From Butyrivibrio sp. M55 (GTDB lineage Bacteria; Bacillota; Clostridia; Lachnospirales; Lachnospiraceae), in NCBI RefSeq assembly GCF_900116865.1, contig NZ_FPCD01000002.1, positions 310,001-374,000 of the forward strand: DNA of 64,000 nt, read 5' to 3'. Under the pieces are notes generated by a model. It was not told where the DNA came from and ran no database searches. It saw nothing but the letters and a program-made list of their open reading frames with translations. This document shows, in pieces, positions 1 through 9,300 of the stretch (position 1 is its first letter; each line of letters opens with the position of its first letter). The translations under genes were made by a program, and so were the position numbers.

Positions 1-245
1 ATCCGATACTGAGAGAAAAATTATGCAGTAAGTTCAGAACTTATTTTAAAGAGAACGACATAATGGTGGTACTGGTGACACATAGCGTTAAAGAGGCAGC
101 GTACTTTGGAGACAAGATACTTGTGCTTGGAAACGAGGAGAATACAGGCAAAATTCTGGACAATAATCTTGCAGGTAAGATGGGGACTCCCGAGGTAAGG
201 GCTATTCATAACATTATAAAGAAGGCAATGCTGGGAGGAGGATGA
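1..245 (+). CDS. ABC transporter ATP-binding protein, C-terminal fragment (TauB/SsuB-like)
   Basis: The reading frame is already open at base 3, so this is the end of a gene that starts before the window. What remains is the region after Walker B: an H-loop (VLVTHSVKEAAYFGDKILVL) of the type found in nitrate/sulfonate/taurine importer ATPases, then a short C-terminal tail. The Walker A, signature and Walker B motifs lie outside the window. It ends one base before the ATG of a TauC-like permease, so the two form an importer. Its substrate-binding protein is not visible and may lie upstream. Identification rests on the H-loop and the neighbour. Confidence 0.8.
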   Translation, partial: PILREKLCSKFRTYFKENDIMVVLVTHSVKEAAYFGDKILVLGNEENTGKILDNNLAGKMGTPEVRAIHNIIKKAMLGGG

Positions 246-1010
246 ATGACGAAAAAAATTTTTCAATATATGGTAGCTTTTGTTACTATCTTGCTTTTGT
301 GGCAATTAACAAGTGTGTTTTTTGATAAGAATTTTTTGCCTTCACCTATAACAGCATTGCAGGCGTTCGTAGAGCTTTTGGGTGGTAGGGAACTGTTGAG
401 ACATTTATGGGCGAGCTGCTACAGGATTGTTATTGGAACACTTATAGGTTTGATTGCGGCAATGCCAATAGGACTTTTGATAGGTTGTAATAAGAAGATT
501 GATGATTATTTCGGGAAGATTTTTGACATTCTGTATCCTATTCCGAAAGTTGTTTTCTTGCCGATAATTGTTGTCTGCCTGGGAATAGGCGATGAACCCA
601 AAATTTTTTTAATAGCGCTTGTGTTGTTTTTTCAGCTTTCATTGACAATCAGAGATGCTGTCAGGCATATTCCCATGGAACTCATCAATTCTATGGAAGC
701 ACTTAATCCAAATAGATTTCAGTATCTAAGCCATCTTGTGATTCCAAGTTGTATGCCTGAAATTTTTTCCGCATTAAGAGGAACTCTCGGAATATCAACT
801 GCACTTTTGTTCATAACAGAAAATTTTGCATCTATAACAGGGCTTGGTTATTTCATAACTAAATCAATGGATGCAAGAAGGTTTGAAGATATGTATGCGG
901 GAATTCTTTCGCTGGCGTTACTTGGAGTTGTTTTGTATGTGCTTATTCATCTGATTGAACGTAAAGTGTGCAGGTGGAAATGTCTTGAAACAATAGACAA
1001 GGATGAGTGA
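246..1010 (+). CDS. ABC transporter permease, TauC/SsuC-type
   Basis: A 254-residue inner-membrane permease of the binding-protein-dependent family. About six hydrophobic segments are visible. An EAA-type cytoplasmic loop lies around residues 137-178 (RDAVRHIPMELINSMEAL), where the ATPase docks. A GGAGG sequence seven bases before the ATG supports the start, and the gene follows the ATPase stop directly. The family imports small anions and organic molecules such as sulfonates, nitrate and thiamine precursors. Position ahead of a thiazoline metallophore locus suggests uptake of the metallophore, a precursor or a sulfur source, but the substrate cannot be read from the sequence. Confidence 0.85.
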   Translation: MTKKIFQYMVAFVTILLLWQLTSVFFDKNFLPSPITALQAFVELLGGRELLRHLWASCYRIVIGTLIGLIAAMPIGLLIGCNKKIDDYFGKIFDILYPIPKVVFLPIIVVCLGIGDEPKIFLIALVLFFQLSLTIRDAVRHIPMELINSMEALNPNRFQYLSHLVIPSCMPEIFSALRGTLGISTALLFITENFASITGLGYFITKSMDARRFEDMYAGILSLALLGVVLYVLIHLIERKVCRWKCLETIDKDE

Positions 1011-1047
1011 TGTATGGACTTTACAAAAGGGTGTTGGAGAAACGGCA

Positions 1048-1662
1048 ATGAGAATCAGTCATGTTTTATACAAAGTAGACAATCTCGAAGAAGGGAAAAA
1101 GTTATTCGAGAAAGAAGGATTTTTTGTTGAGTACGGATCGAAGAAAAATCCGCATAATGCAATAATTCATTTTCCGGATGGAAGCTATGTGGAGATAATT
1201 CAAAACATGGGATTTACGAAGCTTTTAAGCTGGATGTTAAAAAGAATGGGATACGGCAGGTTTGTTGAGGGAATGATGCGGCAGCAGAACGGCCCGCAAG
1301 GATATATAAGAATTTCATTCGAAAATGAAGATGAAACATTTTCGGTTGAAAAACCTATATATGAAAAAAATGAATTGGAGACAGTCGTGGTGCCTGTAAA
1401 ACGAAAAGATATAAACGGAAATATACTGAGGTGCAAATGTCTTTTCCCTTACGATGAAAGATATCCGTTTATCAAATCAAGGTTTACAGGCGGATCTACC
1501 GAGAATGCCAGGCATCCGAATGGTGCTATAGGAATAGATAAGATCGATTATTACGTAACGCAAAAGGAAGCTGACTTTATAAATGAATTGGGAGGATGTA
1601 GCCAGCTAAGCATACATATCGGTGAACAGCCTATGAAAGTTCATTTTTTATATGAAAAATAA
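1048..1662 (+). CDS. Glyoxalase-like (VOC fold) domain protein
   Basis: About 204 residues. The N-terminus (RISHVLYKVDNLEEG, then F..F VEYGSKKNPHNAIIHFPDGSYVEI) has the beta-alpha-beta pattern of the glyoxalase-like/VOC superfamily. A second, weaker repeat with GAIGIDKIDYYV is near the C-terminus. An upstream in-frame ATG at 1003 overlaps the permease, but 1048 has GGAGA seven bases before it and gives a better family start. VOC proteins bind metals or hydrophobic ligands and include enzymes and resistance or sequestration proteins. Here it may bind or process the metallophore or its aryl precursor. That is inference only. Confidence 0.65.
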   Translation: MRISHVLYKVDNLEEGKKLFEKEGFFVEYGSKKNPHNAIIHFPDGSYVEIIQNMGFTKLLSWMLKRMGYGRFVEGMMRQQNGPQGYIRISFENEDETFSVEKPIYEKNELETVVVPVKRKDINGNILRCKCLFPYDERYPFIKSRFTGGSTENARHPNGAIGIDKIDYYVTQKEADFINELGGCSQLSIHIGEQPMKVHFLYEK

Positions 1663-1683
1663 TTAAAGAAAGAGAGTAAAAAA

Positions 1684-2286
1684 ATGAGTTCAAAAGAAAC
1701 AAGTAACAGATTAAACGGTAAGGATTTAATGAATGTAGGTATTTTTACGGCGGTTTTTTTGGTTATAGAAATAATTGTGGCATGTGTGCTCGGAGTTTTT
1801 CCGATGGGATTTCTTCTCATCTCTGTCGTAGAAGCAATTATTCTCGGAATTCCCATGATGCTTTATTTTATCCGTGTTAAGAAGTTTGGAATGATACTTA
1901 TAACTGTAGTTATAAACGGAGTAATAATGATTCTTACCGGAATGGGGCCTGATGCGCTCAGATACGGATTCTTCATAGGGCTTTTATGTGAACTTATCAT
2001 GTACTGGGGCAAGTACAAGAGTGCTTTTAAAGCAATACTTGCTTATGCGGTATTTGGTCTTATTGCTGTAACAAATTACATCCATTGGTTATATGCCAGT
2101 GAAGAGTGGCTTGAAGGTCAGAGAGCAAATTACGGTGATGCTTTTGTTGAAGGAGTGTCGGGAGCATTTTCGGCCGGATGGGTATTTCCTGTATTATGTG
2201 TTGTTACTGTTGTTGCCGGTCTTATCGGTGGATTTTTCGGAAAGGCCGTGCTTAAAAAGCATTTTGTTAAGAGTGGATTGATTTAA
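1684..2286 (+). CDS. ECF transporter substrate-binding (S) component, MptD family
   Basis: A 200-residue protein with five to six hydrophobic segments and no soluble domain. Its overall pattern, including the N-terminal LNGKDLMNVGIFTAVF stretch, is that of MptD/Trep_Strep-type S-components of energy-coupling factor transporters. The S-component binds the substrate in the membrane and topples through the shared T-component. The next two genes encode a T-component and a double ATPase, giving a dedicated group I ECF importer. The position between an ABC importer and metallophore synthesis genes suggests import of the metal-loaded product or a building block. The substrate is not shown by the sequence. 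Confidence 0.8.
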   Translation: MSSKETSNRLNGKDLMNVGIFTAVFLVIEIIVACVLGVFPMGFLLISVVEAIILGIPMMLYFIRVKKFGMILITVVINGVIMILTGMGPDALRYGFFIGLLCELIMYWGKYKSAFKAILAYAVFGLIAVTNYIHWLYASEEWLEGQRANYGDAFVEGVSGAFSAGWVFPVLCVVTVVAGLIGGFFGKAVLKKHFVKSGLI

Positions 2287-3021
2287 ATGGATACTATTTT
2301 AAGAAATACAAAAGCAAGCTCAAGACAGTTGTATCTTGATCCGAGAACAAAGATTCTGCTATGCATTACAGTTTCAACTGTAATGCTGGCAATGGATAAT
2401 ACCGGAATATTTGTCTACATAATTCCTGTAATGACGATTGTTCCGCTTATATTTCTTGCAATAATAAAGAGCCCTATGATGGCGGTATATTATGGCATTC
2501 TCTATTTGGTGGCATTCTTTGTTCCAAAGATGATAGTTGCGTATCTGCCTCAGGCAGTCAATCTTTTGTTTACAGGGGTGCTGGCAACGATGACACGTTT
2601 GATACCCGGAATGTCAATGTTCTATTTCTTGATAGCAACAACCTCTGTGAGCGAGTTTATAGCAGCCATGGAGAGAATGCATATTCCTAAGGTAATGACG
2701 GTACCTGTCTCTGTTATGTTCAGGTTCTTTCCTACGATAGTTGAGGAGTATCACGGAATAACCGACGCGATGAGGCTAAGAAATGTCGGAAGTTTCAGGA
2801 ATCCTATGGATATGCTTGAGTATAGGCTGGTGCCGCTTATGATCTCGTTGACTGCAATAGGAAATGATCTTTCGATATCGGCACTTACAAGAGGTTTGGA
2901 TGCGCCAAATAAAAGAAGCAATATGTGCGCAATCGGATTTAATGTGCAAGATTACATAGCTATCGCTGTTTCGGTAGTAATACTGATACTGGCGGCCTTA
3001 TCTATGGCTTTTGGTATATAG
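2287..3021 (+). CDS. ECF transporter transmembrane (T) component
   Basis: A 244-residue membrane protein of the CbiQ/EcfT family that couples ATP hydrolysis to the S-component. It begins with the family's soluble start (LYLDPRTKILLC), has several transmembrane segments, and carries the two coupling-helix motifs near residues 168-174 (MRLRNVG) and 208-214 (LTRGLDA), which are variants of the Ala-Arg-Gly signature. The ATG follows the S-component stop with no gap, so the genes are co-translated. Together with the flanking genes it forms one ECF importer. Confidence 0.88.
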   Translation: MDTILRNTKASSRQLYLDPRTKILLCITVSTVMLAMDNTGIFVYIIPVMTIVPLIFLAIIKSPMMAVYYGILYLVAFFVPKMIVAYLPQAVNLLFTGVLATMTRLIPGMSMFYFLIATTSVSEFIAAMERMHIPKVMTVPVSVMFRFFPTIVEEYHGITDAMRLRNVGSFRNPMDMLEYRLVPLMISLTAIGNDLSISALTRGLDAPNKRSNMCAIGFNVQDYIAIAVSVVILILAALSMAFGI

Positions 3022-3035
3022 GAAGGTGAAAGAAA

Positions 3036-4502
3036 TTGATAACAACACATAATGTCAATTACACGTATGAAAACACTATAGAAGGAGCGGCGCTTACGTG
3101 CGTAACAACAGATATAGCAGAAGGCCAGGTAGTACTTTTGTGCGGTGAATCCGGCAGTGGGAAAACTACCTATATAAAGGCTATAAACGGTCTCCTTTCT
3201 CATTATTACGAAGGCAAAATGGACGGAGAGATTATGGTATCCGGAAAGGATATCAGCAAAGTTCATTTGTATGAGCTGGCCAGGGATGTCGGATCTGTTT
3301 TTCAAAATCCGAAGTCGCAGTTTTACACACTGATGACTGATACTGAGATTGTGTTTGGCTGTGAGAATATGGGATTTACGCATGATGATATCTTAAAGAG
3401 ATTCGACAAGGTGGTCAAAGCGTTCAAAATAGAAGATCTCCTTGGAAAAAATCTTTATAACCTATCCGGTGGAGAAAAGCAAAAGGTAGCGTGTGCATCG
3501 GTTGGGGCACTTATGCCAAAGATATTTGTTTTGGACGAACCTTCATCAAATCTTGATATAAAGTCTATTCACGAATTAAGAGACATAATAAAAATATGGA
3601 AAAAGAACGGCAAAACCATTCTTATAGCGGAGCACAGGTTGAATTGGCTGAAATATGTGGCTGACAGAGTCATATGTTTTGAAGACGGAAAAATCAAATT
3701 TGATACGACCGCCAAAGAATTCTTTGATTATCCTGTGGAAAAAATGCATAAATTCGGTCTTAGAGCTCCTGAAAAATTTGAGCCAAAGTTTAGCACGGTT
3801 CAAGATGGGGCGGAGAGCATAAGCATTTCTAAGATGAAGCTTACCAAAAATAAAGAAACCATTTTGGATATTGACAATTTTGAGATTCCCAAAGGAGCGG
3901 TAGTTGCAATAGTAGGAAATTGCGGAGCAGGAAAGTCCACGTTAGCAAGGTGTCTTTGCGGACTGGAGAAAAAAGCGGAAGGTACGGTCAAACTTTCGGG
4001 CAGAAAAATAACGCCAAAAGAGCGTATAAAAAAGAGCTATATGGTTATGCAGGATGTTAATCATCAATTGTTTACCAGTAGCGTTGAAGAAGAAGTAATG
4101 CTTGGCGTTACGGATCTGTCTGAGGAAGAAAAAGAGCAAAAGCTCTCTAAAATATTGGAAGAGATGGATATCAGCAAATATAAAGAGGCACATCCTATGT
4201 CTCTTTCGGGAGGACAGAAGCAACGAGTTGCCATTGCTGGTGCGCTGGCCTGCAATAAAGATGTGATCTTTTATGATGAGCCTACATCCGGTTTGGATTA
4301 CAGGCACATGAAAGAAGTGTCGGAGAGTATCAAAAAATTGAATGATATGGGAAAGACGCAGTTTATTATCACACATGATCCTGAATTGGTTCAGGAGTGC
4401 TGTAACTATTTTATCTATATGGTCGATGGGAAAATAGAGCTTTCCGGCTCATGGAATAAGGAAAACATCCGGTTTGTTCAATCCTTTTTTAAACTGGATT
4501 AG
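3036..4502 (+). CDS. ECF transporter double ATP-binding protein (fused A and A')
   Basis: A 488-residue protein carrying two complete ABC ATPase domains in tandem. The first has Walker A GESGSGKTT, signature LSGGEKQK and Walker B IFVLDEPSSNLD. The second has Walker A GNCGAGKST, signature LSGGQKQR and Walker B VIFYDEPTSGLD. Each domain has its H-loop (AEHR and ITHD). The start is TTG at 3036 with GGAAGG upstream; no in-frame ATG is well placed. It energises the adjacent T and S components. Fusion of both ECF ATPases in one chain is common in MptD-associated systems. Confidence 0.9.
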   Translation: MITTHNVNYTYENTIEGAALTCVTTDIAEGQVVLLCGESGSGKTTYIKAINGLLSHYYEGKMDGEIMVSGKDISKVHLYELARDVGSVFQNPKSQFYTLMTDTEIVFGCENMGFTHDDILKRFDKVVKAFKIEDLLGKNLYNLSGGEKQKVACASVGALMPKIFVLDEPSSNLDIKSIHELRDIIKIWKKNGKTILIAEHRLNWLKYVADRVICFEDGKIKFDTTAKEFFDYPVEKMHKFGLRAPEKFEPKFSTVQDGAESISISKMKLTKNKETILDIDNFEIPKGAVVAIVGNCGAGKSTLARCLCGLEKKAEGTVKLSGRKITPKERIKKSYMVMQDVNHQLFTSSVEEEVMLGVTDLSEEEKEQKLSKILEEMDISKYKEAHPMSLSGGQKQRVAIAGALACNKDVIFYDEPTSGLDYRHMKEVSESIKKLNDMGKTQFIITHDPELVQECCNYFIYMVDGKIELSGSWNKENIRFVQSFFKLD

Positions 4503-4514
4503 TTAGCATTATTT

Positions 4515-4563
4515 GCTTTAGGTGCATTCAGAGTACTGAATATGCCTAAAGCAGAATTTTTAA
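4515..4563 (+). terminator. Hairpin between transporter and synthesis genes (attenuator or terminator)
   Basis: GCTTTAGGTGCATTCAG and CTGAATATGCCTAAAGC form a nearly perfect 17-bp inverted repeat with a four-base loop, followed by a short T-rich run. It lies in the only sizeable gap between the ECF transporter and the thioesterase. It could lower expression of the synthesis genes relative to the transporter, or stabilise the transporter mRNA. Confidence 0.5.
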
Positions 4564-4582
4564 TTGCAGGGGAGAAATTTAA

Positions 4583-5311
4583 ATGGAAGATACAAAACTG
4601 ATAAAAGGTTTGGAAAAGGTTACAAGTGACAAGAAAGTGCTGGTAGCTTTTCCGTATGCGGGAGGAGGGGCATCGTTTTATTATCGATGGCAGAAACCGT
4701 TTGACGGTATATGTAGTGTCTGTCCTGTTCAATTGCCCGGGCGCGAAGAAAGATTTGGCGAGAAGTTTTATACATCTGTTGAAAAGATAGCGGATGATGT
4801 ATCGGAAATTCTTTCAAAGACAGAAAATCCCCTAATCCTATACGGGCACAGTATGGGAACCAAAATTGTATATGAAGTTGAAAAAAGGTTGGAAGAGAGG
4901 GGGAAAACAGCTGAACTTGTCATTGTATCCGGTTGTCAGAATCCTATGGATAAAGACAGAGAGCTGATAGCGGATCTGCCGAATGATGATTTTGTGGAAA
5001 AACTGATCTCTTATAACGGCATATCTGAAGAACTTGTCGCCAATAAAGACCTTTTGAAAATATTTCTGCCTATCTTAAGAGCTGATTTTATCGTAAGTGA
5101 AGGATACAAATGTGAGAGCCTTAATTGCTTGAAAGCGCCCGTAAGAGCTATGGGCGGTTATGACGACAGGGAAGCAAGTGAAGAAGCCATAAAAGGATGG
5201 GAGCAGGTAAACCCGGGAGATTTTGCCTTTGAGATGTTTGAAGGTTCTCATTTCTTTATCAGAGATAACGAAAATGTATTTACAACAATGAAAAACTGGA
5301 TTGCGGGATGA
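4583..5311 (+). CDS. Type II thioesterase (PchC/YbtT/GrsT-like)
   Basis: A 242-residue alpha/beta hydrolase that removes mis-primed or stalled acyl groups from carrier proteins of the synthetases. It shows the N-terminal family motif FPYAGGGASFY, nucleophile elbow GHSMG near residue 91, a PLPGRE-like element (VQLPGREERF), and a C-terminal catalytic histidine in EGSHFF. Its length is usual for the family. It starts the synthesis block, corresponding to PchC or YbtT in pyochelin and yersiniabactin loci, and its stop overlaps the next ATG (ATGA). Confidence 0.9.
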   Translation: MEDTKLIKGLEKVTSDKKVLVAFPYAGGGASFYYRWQKPFDGICSVCPVQLPGREERFGEKFYTSVEKIADDVSEILSKTENPLILYGHSMGTKIVYEVEKRLEERGKTAELVIVSGCQNPMDKDRELIADLPNDDFVEKLISYNGISEELVANKDLLKIFLPILRADFIVSEGYKCESLNCLKAPVRAMGGYDDREASEEAIKGWEQVNPGDFAFEMFEGSHFFIRDNENVFTTMKNWIAG

Positions 5312-6378
5312 TCATGAAAAAAATAGGTGTTTTGGGAGCGAGAGGAACAATCGGAAGTTTGATTGTTCAATATTTGCAAAAGAATCATGAAGTGATTAAG
5401 GGGGTAAGGACTTTTAGTGATGTCTCAAACAATGAAATTGCGGTAGATGCGCTTGATGGCGCTTCACTAAGTAATTTTTGTAAAAACTGTGATGTGGTAA
5501 TAAATGCTATCGGTCCTTCATATATAAATTCAAAGAAAATAATTGATTGTGTTAATAGTTGCGGAAAGCCATGCATTGACTTATTTGGCGGAGCAGAACT
5601 TGAAGAAAAACTGAATAACAAAGAGATGGTAAATATCATAAACGCAGGATGTGTGCCGGGATTATCAGGAATAGTTATGGCCTACCTTGCGAAGGAGTGC
5701 GGGGTACCGGACAAGATTACGCTTATTCACGGCGGAAACGAATTGGGTGGTCTTGCTGCATTAAAGGATATTGTTTACAGCTCTGTAGATGAATACAGTT
5801 TGCCAAATCGCATTATTCATAACGGAGGGATAGAAGAAAAGATAAAATTTGCCGACATGAAGGAAAAAATCGAATATTTTCCGGAACTGGTATACAAAGA
5901 TCCATTGCTTGACCGGGAAGGGATTAGAATCCATGAAAAATATAATGTGGGTAATATCGAGCAATATCATTGCATCAGAGATATCAGATCAAAGGAATTA
6001 ATAGCGGAAGGATGCATTGCTTGTGCCGGAATTCAGCATACTGAAGAAAAGGAGGAGGTGTTTAAAAAATTACTTAAAAAACAATCGTTGATTGTTGGAG
6101 ATTCTATGCAATGGTTTTCAATGGTAGGAATCTCCGATAACGCTGAAAAGACACATAAGCTGGTTATACGAGCAAAGGGGAGTTCATTTATTTCGGGCAT
6201 TGTTGCTGCTGTAGCGTGCGAAAAGTTGATAAATGATGAGAATCCGGCTAATAGAACAATGTGGGCATTTGAGTATGTTGATGCAGAAAAGCTTTTGTCA
6301 GTGCTTAAAGAATGTGGCGTTTTTGTTGAACATATTGTTAAAGAAAAAGCCCGAGAACTAATGTATGGAGAAATATAG
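5308..6378 (+). CDS. Saccharopine dehydrogenase-like NAD(P)-dependent oxidoreductase
   Basis: A 356-residue protein with an N-terminal Rossmann motif (IGVLGARGTIGSLIVQYL) and the saccharopine dehydrogenase-like pattern DVVINAIGPSY, then a CVPGLSG segment. This superfamily reduces imines or dehydrogenates amino-acid adducts and includes opine metallophore dehydrogenases. No direct equivalent is known to me in pyochelin or yersiniabactin synthesis. It may reduce an imine on the product or make a precursor. The start at 5308 overlaps the thioesterase stop; ATG 5314 is an alternative. The substrate is unknown. Confidence 0.75.
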   Translation: MIMKKIGVLGARGTIGSLIVQYLQKNHEVIKGVRTFSDVSNNEIAVDALDGASLSNFCKNCDVVINAIGPSYINSKKIIDCVNSCGKPCIDLFGGAELEEKLNNKEMVNIINAGCVPGLSGIVMAYLAKECGVPDKITLIHGGNELGGLAALKDIVYSSVDEYSLPNRIIHNGGIEEKIKFADMKEKIEYFPELVYKDPLLDREGIRIHEKYNVGNIEQYHCIRDIRSKELIAEGCIACAGIQHTEEKEEVFKKLLKKQSLIVGDSMQWFSMVGISDNAEKTHKLVIRAKGSSFISGIVAAVACEKLINDENPANRTMWAFEYVDAEKLLSVLKECGVFVEHIVKEKARELMYGEI

Positions 6379-6392
6379 AAAGGGAAGCAACA

Positions 6393-9300
6393 ATGAATAT
6401 CGAGTTGGAAATTGCGCAGTTAAAAGGTAAGGGAATAAATCTTTGGACTGAAGACGGTAAGCTCAAGTACAGAGCAAAAGACGGAGCCATGAATGGAGAG
6501 GTATTGGAGTGGCTTAAGAAGAACAAGCAGGAGATTATAGATTTCTTTAAAAATAATAATATAGTAGAGCATGATGAGGATAACAGGTACGAGCCTTTTC
6601 CGCTTACATCGATGCAAAATGCGTATCTGATCGGCCGAAACAAAGAATATGAATTGGGCGGAACAGGTTGCCACAGCTATACAGAGTTTAAGGTGGAGGA
6701 CATCGATTGCCAAAAGTTAGAAGAGGCATGGCATAAGCTCATAATGAGACATGACATGCTAAGAGCTGTTTTTTCGGAGGAGGGATTCCAAAAGGTTATC
6801 GAATCGCCCGAGATGCCGGCACTTTTGGTAAATGATTTTTCTGAGCTCACAGAGGAAGATGCTTCAAATAAGTTTATGGATGTAAGAAAAAGGCTTGAGA
6901 GCTATGACTATGTTATAGGTCAGTGGCCAATGCACAGTTTTGAAGTTTCAAAGTTAAAAGGGCACTATATCATTCATTTCTCTATCGACATGCTGATTGC
7001 AGATTTTGTTAGCGTAAATGTCATCGTTTCCCAGTTATTTAAATTATATGAGGGTGAAGAATTGCCGGATGTGGCTGATAAGCTGTCATTTAGAGATATT
7101 GTCATTGCCGACGGGAAAGAAATGGCAAAGAGCAAGCAGACGGGAAAGTATGGGGCTGCAAGGAATTATTGGAATGATAAGATACAGACTATGGCCGGAG
7201 CACCTGTTCTTCCGGTAAAAGATGATATTACAAATAAGGTTAATTTTACCAGGCACACTTATAAAATGGCAGCTCCCAAGTGGAATATGATAAAAGAGAT
7301 TGCCAAGAATAAAGGTGTAACATCTTCTGCAGCTATTATGACTGCATATATCGAGACCATATCAAGATGGTCATCTTCAAAGAATTTCTGTATAAATCTT
7401 ACTTTGATGGATAGAGATAGAAGTTATCTTGATTCAAATGATGTTGTCGGTGATTTTACAACAGTCAGTGTTTTCTCGGTGAATGAATCAAGCGATAGCT
7501 TTATCGATAGGACAAAGGATAATCAGGAAGAATTAATCAAAGATTTAGACAATAAAAGCTTCTCGGGAATAGAAGTGTTGCAGGAACTTAGCAGATTTAA
7601 GGGTGAAAAAGTCATGATTCCTGTAGTATACACAAGTACACTCGGATCTAAAGAAGATCAGTCTATTTCAGAAAAATCCGAGCTTACTTATGGCGTAAGC
7701 AGAACACCGCAGGTATGGATAGACTGTCAGACTATTGAATCGAACGGTTGCCTTGTCGTCAATTGGGATGTAAGAGACGGGGTTTTTGACTCCTGTGTTA
7801 TTGATGAAATGTTTAATGCATTAAAGGACGGAATCAGAAGGCTGTCAGAAGGAGAAGAATCTTGGAATGAAAAGGAACTCATTCGCTTATCGGATGCCAC
7901 ATTATTAAAGAGAGAAAAGCTTAACAAGACAGGGCTTGAAATAAAAGACAGATTTTTGCATGAAGGTTTTCTTAATAATGTGGAAAAGAATCCGGATAAT
8001 ATTGCTCTTATTTCCGAGGGGGTTAAATACTCTTACGGGGAACTTGCAAAGTATGTGCAGATCTTCAGCGATTCGTTAAAAAATGCGGGGATTGTTAAGG
8101 GAGATAAGGTTGCGATTATCGTAAACAAAGGAATTATGCAGATTGCGGCTGTGCTCGGAACTCTGTTTCAGGGCGGAGTATATGTTCCTATTGCTGTCGA
8201 CCAACCTGCTCTTAGGCAGAAGGCAATCATTGAAGATGCAGGTGCGAAGATTGTTATTACGGAAAAAAATATTGAATGTGACAACGTTGCATTCATAGAT
8301 ATAAATGAGGTTTCGCCTGCTGAAAAATTTGATCTTAGCCTTAAAGACATTAAGTATGAAGACAGTGCATATATAATTTTTACTTCCGGTAGTACGGGAC
8401 GTCCCAAGGGAGTTGTTATATCGCATAAAGCAGCCATGAATACAATAACGGATATTGATCAAAGGTTTGGCATCACTTCTGAGGATGTGCTCTTTGGTGT
8501 ATCAAGCCTTACTTTTGATCTTTCCGTATACGATATTTTTGGTGCGTTTACTGAAGGCGCAACGTTGGTTCTTCCTGATAAAACTAAAGAAAAGAGCCCT
8601 GCACATTGGAGTGAACTCATTGACGAATACGGTGTGACGGTATGGAATTCCGTACCTGCGTTACTGTCCATGCTCGTGGATTACAAGAGTATGGAGAATC
8701 ATCCTAAGAACAACTCGATGAAGTGCATTATGTTATCCGGAGATTTGATTCCAAGAACTTTTCCGGGAGAAATAAGAAAGATATTTAACAGTGCAAAAAT
8801 CTATAGCTTAGGCGGTGCGACGGAAGCGGCAATCTGGTCAATTTATTATCCTATTACATATTATGACCTGGACAAAAATATTCCCTATGGAATGCCTTTA
8901 TCCAATCAGGAGTTTTATGTTCTGGATGATATGGACAAGATATGTCCCGATAATGTCATTGGTGAGATTTGCATTGCCGGAACAGGACTGGCAGACGGTT
9001 ACTACGGCGATGAGGAAATGACAAATATAAAATTCTATATGCACCGTGATCTTTGTAAGAGAATATATCGCACAGGAGACCTTGGGTATTACAACGAAGA
9101 AGGCATTATAGAATTCGTTGGAAGAAGGGATTTTCAGGTTAAGCTAAATGGTCACAGGATAGAGCTGGGAGAAGTCGAAAACGCTCTAATGAAACATTCT
9201 TTGGTCGATCAGGCGGTAGCTACCATATTTGAAGATGCCAACGGAAGGAAGTCATTGGAAGCGTTTGTTGTTCCCAAGAAATCCCAGGAATCTTCAGTTG

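Noticed and set aside
1003-1047. Earlier start for the glyoxalase-like gene
   Set aside because: ATG 1003 overlaps the permease end, has only a weak AAGG before it and adds residues outside the domain; 1048 has GGAGA at proper spacing.
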